DNA of 64,000 bases from Brachypterus glaber. Lineage: Eukaryota; Arthropoda; Insecta; Coleoptera; Kateretidae. The notes under the pieces were generated by a model. It had not been told where the DNA came from and ran no database searches. It was given only the letters and a program-made list of their open reading frames with translations. The stretch is taken from positions 29,291,026 to 29,355,025 of the forward strand of contig OY294048.1 of the NCBI GenBank assembly GCA_958510825.1, read 5' to 3'. Shown in pieces: positions 36,195-45,640 of the stretch. Position 1 is the stretch's first letter, and each line of letters starts with the position of its first letter. Both the position numbers and the translations under genes were made by a program.

Positions 36195-38981
36195 TTAAAT
36201 AACATCAATATGTTTAAGATTATTAATTATATCACAGATGGAGTAGAAACAGTTTTCTATGAAAAAGTTTTTTATATGTAGCTTAAATTGTTTAAGGGGT
36301 AGGGTTTTTACCCCTGTAGGTAGCTGATTATAGGCAAGAGGGCCATAATAGTTTGTGCCATTTTTAGACCTGTCAATACGATGGAAATCTAAGTAGATAT
36401 CATCATTCTGACGGGTAGGATAGGTGTGAATGTTTTTGTGTAAAGAATAACGATTATAATTTTTCTTCACATAAAGGAGACACTCCAACATATACATGGA
36501 CGGTAGTGTAAGGATTTTAAGATCTCTAAAGCTCTGGGTGCAATCTTCCCTATATTCTAATTTATTAAGGATTCTGATTGATCGACGTTGAAGTCCGAAG
36601 ATTCTATCAACAGAAGTGGCATGCCCCCAGGCTATAAGAGCGTAGCTAAGTCTACTATGAATGCTAGCGTAATATACAGTTTTCAGTACATCTGGGGTAA
36701 CTACTCCAGCCAAACTCCTTAATGCATATATGCTTTTCACCAAGTTACTGGCCACAAAGTTGGTATGTTTTTCCCAAAGTAAGCCGTTATCGATATGGAC
36801 ACCCAAGAAGCGAACGGACTCGGGATTTGCAAAGTCACCGCAGTCTCTAAGAGTGAATACCATAACTTCGGTTTTGGATTCATTTAGGTTTAGTTTATTT
36901 GCAGCGAACCAGTCGCTGGCATCTAACTGCGCTTGTTTCAGGTCATCTAGCAGAGAAGACAAGTATTTACTTTTTTTGCGCATATTCGTGTCATCCGCGA
37001 ACAAAACAAAATCAGTGTCAGGAGAACAGCTCTTTATATCGTTAATATAAATTAAAAAAAGTGTAGGGCCGAACACCGACCCTTGGGCGACGCCTATAAA
37101 AGTAAAGAGGGGTTCTGACTGATTACCATTTGATGACACTATTTGCTCGCGGCTGAACATGAATGATACTATTAGATCGATACTTTCTTTAGAGAAACCG
37201 TAAAACATCAACTTCTGTGCCAAAATCTCTGGGTCAACGCAGTCAAATGCCTTTGACAGGTCGCACCAAATTGAACCCGTGTATAATCCCGAGTCGAAAC
37301 CCTCAGTTATGGCATCAAGAAACTCATTTATTGCATCTGCAGTAGATCTTCTATGTCTGAAGCCGAACTGGGACGTATTAAACAGATTATTCAGTTCAAA
37401 GAATCCCACGATTTGCTTCTTAAGTGCCTTCTCGAATATTTTTGAGAACAGAGGCGTGATAGAGATCGGCCTATAGTTTGAAGGATCGTCTTTAGGTCCT
37501 TTTTTATGAATTGGGACGATTTTTGTTACTTTTAGGGATTGAGGATATATACCAGAACTTATACATTCATTGTACAATATTGATAGCGGTAATGAAATTA
37601 GTTTGGAAATAGATTTAATTATTTTAACATTTATACCATAGTAATCAATAGTTGAACTGTTTTTTAAGTCTTTTATTATGTCCTCAATCTCGTTACTAGA
37701 CAAATTTTGGAAACTAAATTTGAGTTTTTCCGAATTATTTATTGGGCTTTTTAAATATTCTCTAAAGTTTTTGTTTGACTGAGGTATTTTAGACCGCAGT
37801 GAAACAGGAATATTTGCAAAGAAGTTGTTAAACTCATCTGGTAATATTTTTGTGGTTTGCTGTTTAATTTTACAAGGTTTGTTGCTGTTTATTACTCTCC
37901 AAACTGCCTTCTGAGGATTGTCAGAAGCGGCAATATATTCTGAGTGTGCCTTGGTTTTTGCCTGAAGTATAGCTTCTTTATATTTTTTTCTATACATGTT
38001 TGTAATGTTAGTAATTTCGGGGTTATTTTCATATTTGGATACTTCATACATAAACCTAAGCCTTTCTCGCATGTTTCTGATGTTATTGTTGAACCAGTTT
38101 ACAATTGGCTTTTTTTGAGCTTCTATAATATACTTTGTTTTTTCTGGGAAGGCAGTTTGCAGAGCATTTGTGATTTTTTTCAGAAAAACATCAAATTTAG
38201 TGTCTGGGTTTTTGTTTGTTTCTGATATAAAAGTCCAGTCAATGTTGTTGACCAGTGTATGTAAACTTTTTAATCCTGCTTCAGTTATGGGCCTAGAGAC
38301 GATCCTTTTTTTTGGGACTTTAGTTTGTTTAACTTTAATTATTACACCATTGTGATCTGAAATATTAAGACATAGCACATTAGTGGAATAATAGTTTTTG
38401 GGCAGATTAGTAAATATGTTGTCAATGCATGCCAGGCGTCTGGTTGGATCCGTTATTGTTTGATGGAGGTTAAATGACTGCATAATGTCTAGCATTTTAG
38501 TGGTGTTACTATTTTTTATGTTAAAGTGAATATTAAAATCCCCATTTATTAGTATGTCGCCCCTAAATGAAGAAATCTTATTTAAAAGTTTATTTAAAGT
38601 TTGAAAATATGTATCCAAATTATTTATGGATGAGGATCTGTATATTGTTATTATAAGTAAACTAGTTTTTGGTCTATTATATTCTACAGCACAAACTTCA
38701 CAATGAAGTTCCACTGACAGTTTCATGAGGTCATTCCTAACAGTACAATATTGAGCTAATTGATTGGTAGAGAAAATACATACCCCACCTCGAGTGTTAA
38801 TTGTTCTTGAATAGCTACCTACAAGGGTGTAACCAGTAATGTTTATATAATCAAATTCACTGTTAACTAGCCAGTGTTCACTAAAACAAATAAAGCCGTT
38901 TTCCAACTGGATATTATTTTGTAGCTGGTCTTCTAATATATGTAGCTTGTTCCGTAAGCATTGTATGTTTAGGTGGAACAC
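36195..38981 (-). CDS. Retrotransposon ORF2: endonuclease plus reverse transcriptase
   Basis: 928 codons without a stop. Residues 1-220 form an apurinic-like endonuclease: NIQCLRNK near the start, SEHW (Glu35), INGDFN (146-150) and SDHNGV (208-213). The RT spans about 480-760: NYRPIS (502-507), motif A DLSKAFD (574-580), motif B AQGSVFGP (632-639) and motif C FADD (661-664, catalytic Asp pair). The tail has FLGVHID and RRSIRILNKL blocks. The enzyme nicks target DNA and copies the RNA there (target-primed reverse transcription). The first codon is GTG; the frame stays open upstream into the end of ORF1, so translation probably starts by reinitiation or further upstream. All catalytic motifs look intact, so the protein may be functional. 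CR1/Jockey group by motif style; the exact clade needs a tree. Confidence 0.92.
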   Translation of the reverse strand: MFHLNIQCLRNKLHILEDQLQNNIQLENGFICFSEHWLVNSEFDYINITGYTLVGSYSRTINTRGGVCIFSTNQLAQYCTVRNDLMKLSVELHCEVCAVEYNRPKTSLLIITIYRSSSINNLDTYFQTLNKLLNKISSFRGDILINGDFNIHFNIKNSNTTKMLDIMQSFNLHQTITDPTRRLACIDNIFTNLPKNYYSTNVLCLNISDHNGVIIKVKQTKVPKKRIVSRPITEAGLKSLHTLVNNIDWTFISETNKNPDTKFDVFLKKITNALQTAFPEKTKYIIEAQKKPIVNWFNNNIRNMRERLRFMYEVSKYENNPEITNITNMYRKKYKEAILQAKTKAHSEYIAASDNPQKAVWRVINSNKPCKIKQQTTKILPDEFNNFFANIPVSLRSKIPQSNKNFREYLKSPINNSEKLKFSFQNLSSNEIEDIIKDLKNSSTIDYYGINVKIIKSISKLISLPLSILYNECISSGIYPQSLKVTKIVPIHKKGPKDDPSNYRPISITPLFSKIFEKALKKQIVGFFELNNLFNTSQFGFRHRRSTADAINEFLDAITEGFDSGLYTGSIWCDLSKAFDCVDPEILAQKLMFYGFSKESIDLIVSFMFSREQIVSSNGNQSEPLFTFIGVAQGSVFGPTLFLIYINDIKSCSPDTDFVLFADDTNMRKKSKYLSSLLDDLKQAQLDASDWFAANKLNLNESKTEVMVFTLRDCGDFANPESVRFLGVHIDNGLLWEKHTNFVASNLVKSIYALRSLAGVVTPDVLKTVYYASIHSRLSYALIAWGHATSVDRIFGLQRRSIRILNKLEYREDCTQSFRDLKILTLPSMYMLECLLYVKKNYNRYSLHKNIHTYPTRQNDDIYLDFHRIDRSKNGTNYYGPLAYNQLPTGVKTLPLKQFKLHIKNFFIENCFYSICDIINNLKHIDVI

Positions 38982-39004
38982 AATTAAGGAGTTGTTGTTG
39001 GCAA

Positions 39005-39993
39005 TTAATGTTTCTGAAAATTTTCCTTGTTGGCTTCATGCTTACGGAAGTCGAAACGTTTAAAACCTACGCCTCTAGGCCAAAAGGATTTATTATAGAG
39101 CTGGTCTTTCAGTGCGAAGTCAGCTCCGAACATAAAACATTTATTTTGGTTGATATCTGTGGGTAGTTCTTTAATGACAAATTCAGAGTGGTATTTTTGT
39201 CGGTTTTCATCTTAATCATGCTTAAAACGGTGTCTGCTGTTTTTTCCCTTTTAATGTGGTTTATATATAACCAAACTTTCGGACAGACAGCAAAGTTTTC
39301 AGTATCATTTGATTCCCCGACGGTTTTACTTTTTTTTGGTGCAGATTTATGTATATTTGTCGCTTTTGGTACGTTTTCTTTGATTTGGGGCACAGGAACA
39401 ACATTTTGCGCTTGGTGAGTCTTAATACGCAGTATTTCGTTACTTTCCAATGTTTGTGTTGTGGCTGCAGGGTTTTTGATTACGTTGACAGGTAAGTTGG
39501 CTGCCCTGCCGTTCGGGGTTTCAAAATTGCGCGCCATTTGCAATGGGCGTTGTTCTAGGTTGGTGATCCTGGATTGGTTCAAAACATTGCTGTATGACTT
39601 TTGGTTTTTTATGTTATTTTGTTCAATGATAGCGTTTTTATTTTCTAGGAGTAAAGTTTGGTTTCTTTCTAATAATAATTGATTATTTTGTTTGAGAATT
39701 AGGTTTTTATCCTTAGTTTCTTCTAGTAGATCTTTTAAGTATTTAATTTCCAGTAGTAATTTGTCATTTAGCTGACTTACGTGGCTGTTTTTTTGCTGAT
39801 TCTCTCCTGTAGGTTCACAACATATGATTTTGTTGTCATCCACGGTCACAAATTTGCTTCTTTCAGCACAGCTTGCATGGAATATTGAATAACAGTTAAT
39901 GCACACACTTATTTTACATTTTTTGGTTTTACAACACATAAATACTTGTTGATTTTCGGAGAGCTCTGACGATTCACCGTCATCGCCCGCCAT
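39005..39993 (-). pseudogene. Retrotransposon ORF1 (zinc finger plus coiled coil), one frameshift
   Basis: It starts MAGDDGESS at 39993. Residues about 19-60 hold a PHD-like Cys/His cluster (CC, CKISVC, C, H-SC, CC), followed by a Leu/Asn/Gln-rich coiled coil (about 75-125) and a basic linker. The frame from the ATG ends prematurely at 39109. The adjacent frame carries on, from about 39190 to a stop at 39005, with the C-terminal KSFWPRGVGFKRF-type motif typical of CR1/Jockey ORF1, so a single indel near 39180-39190 broke the gene. ORF1 proteins bind the element RNA and chaperone it in the RNP. ORF2 follows directly. It could be a sequencing indel and not a real mutation. Confidence 0.85.
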
Positions 39994-40572
39994 CTTAATC
40001 TCTATTTCTCTTTATTTAAAGCTACTTACCCGTGAATTTTTTAAGTAAATTTGAAAATTCCCATCGTTTGAGGGTAACAGATACAAATTCGTCCATTTTA
40101 AAGCAGATAAAAACAATGATACACCTTTAAAGACAACTGACGGCAAAAAAAACAAACCTAACTTCTCTACTGCGCAAATTGTCTGCCAGCCAACAATAAC
40201 AACGGGCAAGTCTACTGTATATCTACGTGGGGTGAGGCCGGCAAACTCTTTACCGTAAGACAACGGTGGCTTTGAGTCAAGATAATAACTCTTGATTCTC
40301 TGTTACTATTTTAAATGTCATGCATTTAAGGAAAAAATCCTTGACATAAGGATTTTTCTACCAAGAAAATAACTAAAGGAAACCAAAGTCACAGATAATC
40401 TTAAACCGAGGATACATGATCTTAAAAGAAGATTATAACCTCGATTTAAGATAATATAAATCCAAGATAATTTATTATCTTCTGCCAAGATAACTTTCTT
40501 TTCTGTGTAATAGTTCAATATTATTTTTTCGACCGAAAAATCAAATATTTTGCATTTTCTGGTTTGGAATGT

Positions 40573-40832
40573 CATGATCAACGAACTAACAACTCTTCTC
40601 TCTAGAATACGCATGCCGTAAATATAAAGTATCTCGGTTTGTTTGTAAACAAATAGTAGGTATATTCAGGCCTGAACAATAACAATTACCAGTAACTGTT
40701 ATTGTTGTCTCTGTTAGAACAAAGCTGTGCGAGTAAGACAGACAAATGTATATGCTGGCTACGTTTTTTCAGTTTTTACAAATGAAATGCCTATTCTAGA
40801 GAGAAGAGTTATTAGTTCGTTGGTCATGATCG
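40573..40832. mobile_element. MITE, about 260 bp, with about 40-bp TIRs
   Basis: The left arm ATGATCAACGAACTAACAAC (from 40575) and the right arm, which ends GTTCGTTGGTCATGAT (about 40828), are inverted through CTCTAGAATA. The interior contains GTAACTGTTATTGTTGT pairing with AACAATAACAATTAC. The same interior occurs at 33435-33613. Confidence 0.8.
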
Positions 40833-40861
40833 TTAAAAAAAATGTCTGTCTGCCTGTCTCT

Positions 40862-41061
40862 NNNNNNNNNNNNNNNNNNNNNNNNNNNNNNNNNNNNNNN
40901 NNNNNNNNNNNNNNNNNNNNNNNNNNNNNNNNNNNNNNNNNNNNNNNNNNNNNNNNNNNNNNNNNNNNNNNNNNNNNNNNNNNNNNNNNNNNNNNNNNNN
41001 NNNNNNNNNNNNNNNNNNNNNNNNNNNNNNNNNNNNNNNNNNNNNNNNNNNNNNNNNNNNN
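40862..41061. other. Assembly gap of 200 N
   Basis: Exactly 200 N; a placeholder length. Confidence 0.99.
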
Positions 41062-42086
41062 GAGTTTTTCATAAATGTCAATTTATTTTACCTATGATGT
41101 CAACTGACTTTTTCTTTCGCAATAACTATGTTCGAAATTAAAAAATAAACTTATTTTTTTGATAAATTAGTGAAAAATGGATTAAAAAATAGGAATCAGT
41201 TAAAAGTGCTTCTGAATTTTATCACCAACCAGCATAATTTGAATACATGTAGTTTTTGAACGTTTTAAGAACTTTTATAAAAATAAGGTCTACACAATAA
41301 ATTTATAACTAAAAACAAATAAAAAAACTAAATAGATACGTATTTGAATTTTTATTTAAGTTAAGCAATTAGAAGTATAATTTAGTTCATTGTATTAGCT
41401 AATGTATCTCTTGGCTTCCGAGACAAGTAAAACCCAAATTTAAGTAAAACCCAAATTTAAATAAAACTCGAGGTAAAACTGCACCATTTTTATGAAAAAT
41501 AAACATACACCAGGCTTTTCTTGCTTATTTATAATCTTTTATCACTTCCAAGTTATAATTTTAAAACTTCTCACTGAATAATAATTTTTCGCCAAACCAT
41601 GGTTTACAAACTGTAACTTCCTAATACATGCTATTATTTTAATTTTCTAAATATCTATTTATTTATTATAATTATTAAGTATTTTTCTTGTTCATAAATA
41701 AAAAACTAACATTTTCAAAATTATTCAAACCACTGACAAGTGAATTGTCATTTTACAAGATTTAGTAAAGTGTCACAGCAAGCTTTATCTACTTGCGTTC
41801 AACTCATACACTGTTAAAAATTTTTAAAAATAACTATTTTTTAATTTCAGTTTTTTGTCTTCAAACTAACGTAATTAGTTATTAGTTTTAGGAGTTTTAA
41901 CTAAAATTTACCAATTAAATTCAGTTTCATATGACCGTAAATCCAAAACCAAAGCTAGTTAAAAAATTTTGTTTAGTCAGATTTATAGCTTATTGGGTCT
42001 ATAATCAATAGTATCAATTTTAAATTGGCAGCTTTAGAAATAACTCCAAAAAACGCCCTGTACGTCTTAGATGGCCCGCCCTGTAT
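41062..42086. other. AT-rich spacer without recognised gene
   Basis: No coding or structured feature supported, apart from two GCCCTGTA ends near 42053 and 42078 that may be leftovers of ACAGGG-type elements. Confidence 0.5.
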
Positions 42087-42788
42087 ATACAGGGTGATCA
42101 ATAACTGGCATGCCAAAATTTAAGAGGTGATCCTGCATCTAAAAATACCAAAAAAAATCCTATAAAGTTTGGTCCGCAAATGAGTCCTAAGGGAGCTCCA
42201 GCCCTTAAAACTTGTAATAAAAATAGGGTTGCTAATTAATAACTCTGGTACCCTTTAAGCTAGATTGACGAGCTTTTGCATGCATACAGGTATTAATAAG
42301 GCGTCCCTAGACGGAAAAATGTATTAGGCTTAACACATTTTTGCCCCAAACTTTTTTGTGTTATTTTTTTTTTATTTTTTTGTAAAAAATATGGATTCCT
42401 TGAGTAAATCCATAAAAAATGTCATATATGACATATATAGCGTAATACTGTAGGAGCGACCGTTTTCAAAAAAAAAATCAATTAAGGGGAAGTAATTTTT
42501 TGTGCCACCAAAAGCGTTACTTTTTAAAAGGCTATTACTCCTTCAATATTAAATTTAGGTGTTTTGGTGTAGAATACTTTTTTGCTCAGTTTTAAATAAA
42601 GAATCACCCTGCAGCATTAAATTTTTATTTAATTTTTTTTTTATTCTTCATTCAATATGCCATCTTCGAAGGGCCGTAGCTCCCTTAGGACTCATTTTCG
42701 GACCAACCTTTATAGAAACTTTTTTTCATATTTTTGGATATAGAATCACCTTTTAAATATTGGTATGGCAGTTACTGATCACCCTGTA
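42087..42788. mobile_element. Foldback element, ACAGGGT family, copy C (divergent)
   Basis: Ends ATACAGGGTGATCA and TGATCACCCTGTA. The arms pair through CCTAAGGGAGCT and its complement. It is shorter and more diverged than copies B and D and directly abuts a CCGGGTGTCCC terminus at 42789. Confidence 0.8.
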
Positions 42789-43009
42789 CCGGGTGTCCCA
42801 ACTCTATTTACCCAGAGATTTTCTCGAAAACTAAAAGAGATAATCCAGTTATGCGAAAACTATCTTAAATTAGACAAGTATATTTTAGTATATATTTGAT
42901 ACTTTCAGCTCTTAAAATATGTGCAGGGGCATGGGGGGGAATTTTTTTTAATGAAAAGTGGGGTCGTGTGATACATCACTTTAAACAAATAAAATTCTCT
43001 ATTGGATCC

Positions 43010-43057
43010 AAAAAATAAAAAATATACAGTCCATGGACTGTATATTTTTTATTTTTT
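43010..43057. repeat. Perfect 48-bp palindrome
   Basis: Arms 43010-43033 and 43034-43057 are exact reverse complements with no loop; the centre is ACAGTCCATGGACTGT. Confidence 0.95.
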
Positions 43058-43073
43058 AAACAATTTTTTTAAT

Positions 43074-43334
43074 AATATCAATATAATCAAAAACATTTGT
43101 TTCATTTCTGCACGTAACTTCGCAGTTAATTTTAATTTTGTATACTTTATTGTACATTTTTAACGTTAAATGTTAAATGTTTGGTAAGCCTCTGAAGATG
43201 AAATATCAAATTTCGAAATGCATCAGGCATTAGCTTAGTACTTTTTAAATATATCTGTCGGTGTTTGACAATATCTACTAGTTTCATTCTGTAATATACA
43301 TCGACTATATCAGGATGATATTACCTCACGAATT
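43074..43334 (+). mobile_element. 261-bp insertion with hammerhead-like motif and 12-bp flanking repeat
   Basis: AATTTTTTTAAT at 43062-43073 is repeated exactly at 43335-43346. The related element at 25 kb runs straight across this point on its other strand (AAACAATTTTTTTAAGGTTT), so the copy without the segment looks like an empty site. The insert holds one hammerhead-like motif and no protein. The direct repeat is low in complexity, which weakens it somewhat. Confidence 0.6.
43185..43232 (+). ncRNA. Hammerhead-like motif (HHR-4)
   Basis: Inner stem I is UAAGCCU (43185-43191) with AGGC-A-UUA (43225-43232). The core CUGAAGA is 43192-43198, then an extra U. Stem II is GAAAU/AUUUC (43200-43204, 43210-43214). 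GAAA is 43215-43218, with U-A and A-U as stem III and a GC loop. AUC ends at 43224. It has the same extra U after the core as HHR-3. No clear outer stem I. Confidence 0.5.
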
Positions 43335-43642
43335 AATTTTTTTAATGTTTTGATTTTTTAATTTTATGTCAATTAAAATTAGTTTAAAAGTATAATATAC
43401 GTTTTTGCATCATGAAATTAGTAATTTAAAAAAAAATGATTTTTTAGAGAAATTTTAACAAAAATACCCATTTTCAACCCTATATTAAACCCAAAAAAGA
43501 TTTAAAAAAAATGAAAATGATCACACGACCCCCTTTCTATTTAAAAAAAACGTCCTTCTAAGCTTCACCGGACTGAAATTTTTAATTTTAACCAAAATTA
43601 TAAAAATATTAATTTATTATTCAATCAATATATTTTCTAATC

Positions 43643-43715
43643 ATCGTACAGAGTGATATTGATAGACTGACAGGCTGCTGGCCCTCTTCAGTACCAAGAG
43701 TCAACTCTGCACGCT
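43643..43715 (-). ncRNA. Degenerate hammerhead (inverted partner of HHR-2)
   Basis: On the minus strand CUGAAGA (complement of 43685-43691) and the start of stem II are kept, and stem I is recognisable. Six bases corresponding to CGAAAC are deleted, removing the essential GAAA. Predicted inactive. Confidence 0.75.
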
Positions 43716-43951
43716 GATTAAGAAAAAGTTTTTAAAATTTATTCGCAAAAGGAATATAGTCATTAGATTGATGTAGACTTGTGCGCCATCTATTGCTAGA
43801 TGTAGACAACTATTCATACCTCTCCTAGTCTGGAGACTTTGACTGGTAGCAAGTTGAAGACTTGTGTGTCATCTAGCAATAGACGGCGCACAAGTCTACA
43901 TCAATCTAATGACTATATTCCTTTTGCGAATAAAGTCTAAAAACGTTTTCT

Positions 43952-44038
43952 TAATCAGCGTGCAGTTGACTCTTGGTACTGAAGAGGGCCAGCAGCCCGA
44001 AACCGTCAGTCTACCAATATCACTCTGTACGATGGTTA
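43952..44038 (+). ncRNA. Type I hammerhead ribozyme (HHR-2)
   Basis: Outer stem I is 43952-43957 with 44033-44038, one mismatch, then CGUGCAG 43959-43965 with CUGUACG 44025-44031. Internal loops follow (UUGACUC / UAUCACU). Inner stem I is UUGGUA 43973-43978 with UACCAA 44012-44017. The core CUGAAGA is 43979-43985. Stem II is GGGC/GCCC (43986-43989, 43995-43998) with a CAGCA loop. GAAA is 43999-44002. Stem III is A-U and C-G closing a CGUCA loop. The cleavage triplet GUC is 44009-44011. All invariant core positions are kept. The 2-bp stem III is the form known from animal retrozymes and Penelope-like elements. Activity is predicted from sequence only. Confidence 0.87.
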
Positions 44039-44197
44039 GAAAATAGATTGATGGAATAATAAAAAATACATGTTCTGTCAAAAATTGACTTGGTTATAAA
44101 AACTTCCTATTTTAGGATTACGAAACAAAAGCAATTAAAAAATCCATACATTTTGTCTAAACTTGTTTGCAAACAGATTGAAATATTTAAACAACTA

Positions 44198-44402
44198 CAC
44201 TGTAAAAACTGCATGTAAAATTATGTAAAAATACATGAATTTACATAGTACGGAATAGTAAATTTACTATTCTGGACTATGCATAATTTATGAATTTATG
44301 TAAAAGAATGTAAAATAATGTAAAAGAATTTAAAAGAATGTAAAATAATGTAAAAAAATATATTTACATTGATTTACATATTTTTACATGATTTTACAAT
44401 GT
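44198..44402. mobile_element. MITE with ATGTAAAA subrepeats
   Basis: The ends ACACTGTAAAAACTGCATGT and ACATGATTTTACAATGT are inverted, with AAAAATACATG/CATATTTTTACAT inside. The centre repeats AATGTAAAAGAATGTAAAAT-like units five or six times. Confidence 0.75.
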
Positions 44403-44837
44403 CGGGCTATTATTTTAAGAGGCGCGTGCGCTTTGGACAATAACCAAGAAGGCGTTGCATCATAAGACGGACCGTTTAATATTGTTATTGTTAGAGAGAT
44501 AGCGACGCATGCTGCTAGGTTACAGTGTTAAAAGTGTAAAAAAAGGTAAATATTATTTATGTACGATATTTAAATGCTTTATTTGTGGCCTAAAATTTAC
44601 ATTCATTATAAATTACAATCTTTATCAACCAATAGATCTTTAAAGAAATATGTAAGCAGTTTGTATTCCTATTAAGGGTGCAAATCGTTTGGTTTATTAA
44701 ACCAAATGAACTTTACGCTACGATATTTAAAAAAAGCTTTGACACACTTGTAATTTGGAACAAAAATTTTCTAAGTAGTAAATATTTTTTTTCAAATTTC
44801 AAGTCTCTATGTCAAAAAGTCCAAACCATTCTGGACT

Positions 44838-45095
44838 ATAAAATTTTTAGCATTCCGTTCTATGCAAAGTATTACCATTCTGGACTATGTAATTTTTACC
44901 ATTCTGGACTATGTAATTTTTACCATTCTGGACTATGTAATTTTTACCCTTCCGGTCTATGCAAAGTATTACCATTATGGACTATATGTAATTTTTACTG
45001 TTCTGGTCTATGCAAAACATTACCATTACGGACTATGTAATTTGTGCCATTCCGGTCTATGGCAACATATTACCATTTACGGACTATGTAATTTA
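44838..45095 (+). repeat. Minisatellite, 23-25 bp unit
   Basis: Units of TACCATTCTGGACTATG + TAATTTT alternate with a variant ending CTATGCAAAGTAT. Three 24-bp units (8 codons) near 44880-44950 make an in-frame peptide repeat (NFYHSGLC), which explains the apparent frame there. The same TTCTGGACTATG occurs once in the upstream MITE (44268), so the array may have grown from it. Confidence 0.9.
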
Positions 45096-45640
45096 GTGTA
45101 ATTTATTTTTACCGTGTATGTTATTTCAGGTTGCACATTTCCTTTAGCCGACTGTAATTCACTTTAGATCGTATTATGGTTTGAAAATATTTATAGAGCA
45201 ATGTTGCAATTGGGAATTCAAGTTAGTCTTCAGAAAATGTCGGGATTCCATCAAACTTCTTATTCTCTTGCGCTACGTCGACTTTGATGGAAACATTTTT
45301 ATTGAAATACTTCTAGAATGGCAAATAACTAGAGTAATTTTATTGCTACACTACTACATAAAAAATAATTGCTTTATTTGATTAGAAGTCCTGCTGCGCA
45401 AAATTTGCATATCTAATTTGTATATCCATGCCTTTCTAACCCGGATACACACTGTGTATATGAATCGGTATTTGTTAAAAGGGCGTAAGTCATTTTTTTT
45501 TAAATTGAGGATACAGTTTTATTATGGTAGAGGATAGACACATTGATTTTTGTAGAAAGGACGTTTTTTTTCTTTTTTTTCCTGGTCAGTCCAAAGAGTA
45601 CTTTGAAGTCACAACAAACTTTTTTTTAGTTTTACAAACT

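Larger units (their letters stand above)
36060..40262 (-). mobile_element. CR1/Jockey-clade non-LTR retrotransposon, near full length
   Basis: Minus strand, in order: 5' UTR (about 40262-39994), ORF1 (39993 to about 39005), ORF2 (38981-36195), then a short 3' UTR ending in tandem AACTAA/AACAACTAAACT-type repeats (36097-36130), which CR1-like elements use at their 3' end. Both exact ends are approximate. ORF2 is fully open and ORF1 has one frameshift, so this is a recent insertion. It sits inside a TIR element. Confidence 0.9.
35936..40508. mobile_element. TIR element split by a CR1 insertion
   Basis: The left end ACACAGAAAAAAGGATATCT (35936) is mirrored at the right by AACTTTCTTTTCTGTGT (ending 40508), with TA at each edge. 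Subterminal (T)ATCTTGA/TCAAGATA motifs recur on both sides (35950-36050 and 40285-40490) and could be transposase-binding repeats. Subtracting the inserted retrotransposon leaves only about 370 bp, so this is a MITE. Confidence 0.65.
42789..43560. mobile_element. CCGGGTGTCCC-family element, right end missing, carrying an insertion
   Basis: The left terminus CCGGGTGTCCCAACTCTATT matches 25035. The interior follows 25040-25600 (TTTCAGCTCTTAAAATATG, CGTGTGATACATCA). A perfect 48-bp palindrome sits at 43010-43057. A 261-bp segment (43074-43334) absent from the related copy interrupts it. Confidence 0.65.
43640..44045. mobile_element. Palindromic unit with two inverted hammerhead copies
   Basis: The left arm (43640 to about 43820) is the reverse complement of the right arm (about 43866-44045). 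They share CGTACAGAGTGATAT, GACTCTTGGTACTGAAGAGG, GGAATATAGTCATTAGATTG and GTAGACTTGTGCGCC. The spacer contains GGTAGCAAGTTGAAGACTTG. Intact hammerhead on the plus strand, broken one on the minus strand. Confidence 0.8.

Noticed and set aside
39038..39056. ACGGAAGTCGAAACGTTT near the ORF1/ORF2 junction as a ribozyme core
   Set aside because: No CUGANGA on either strand nearby; it is coding sequence of ORF1.
44678..45040. Protein with repeated NFYHSGLC units
   Set aside because: Explained by a 24-bp minisatellite that is a multiple of three.
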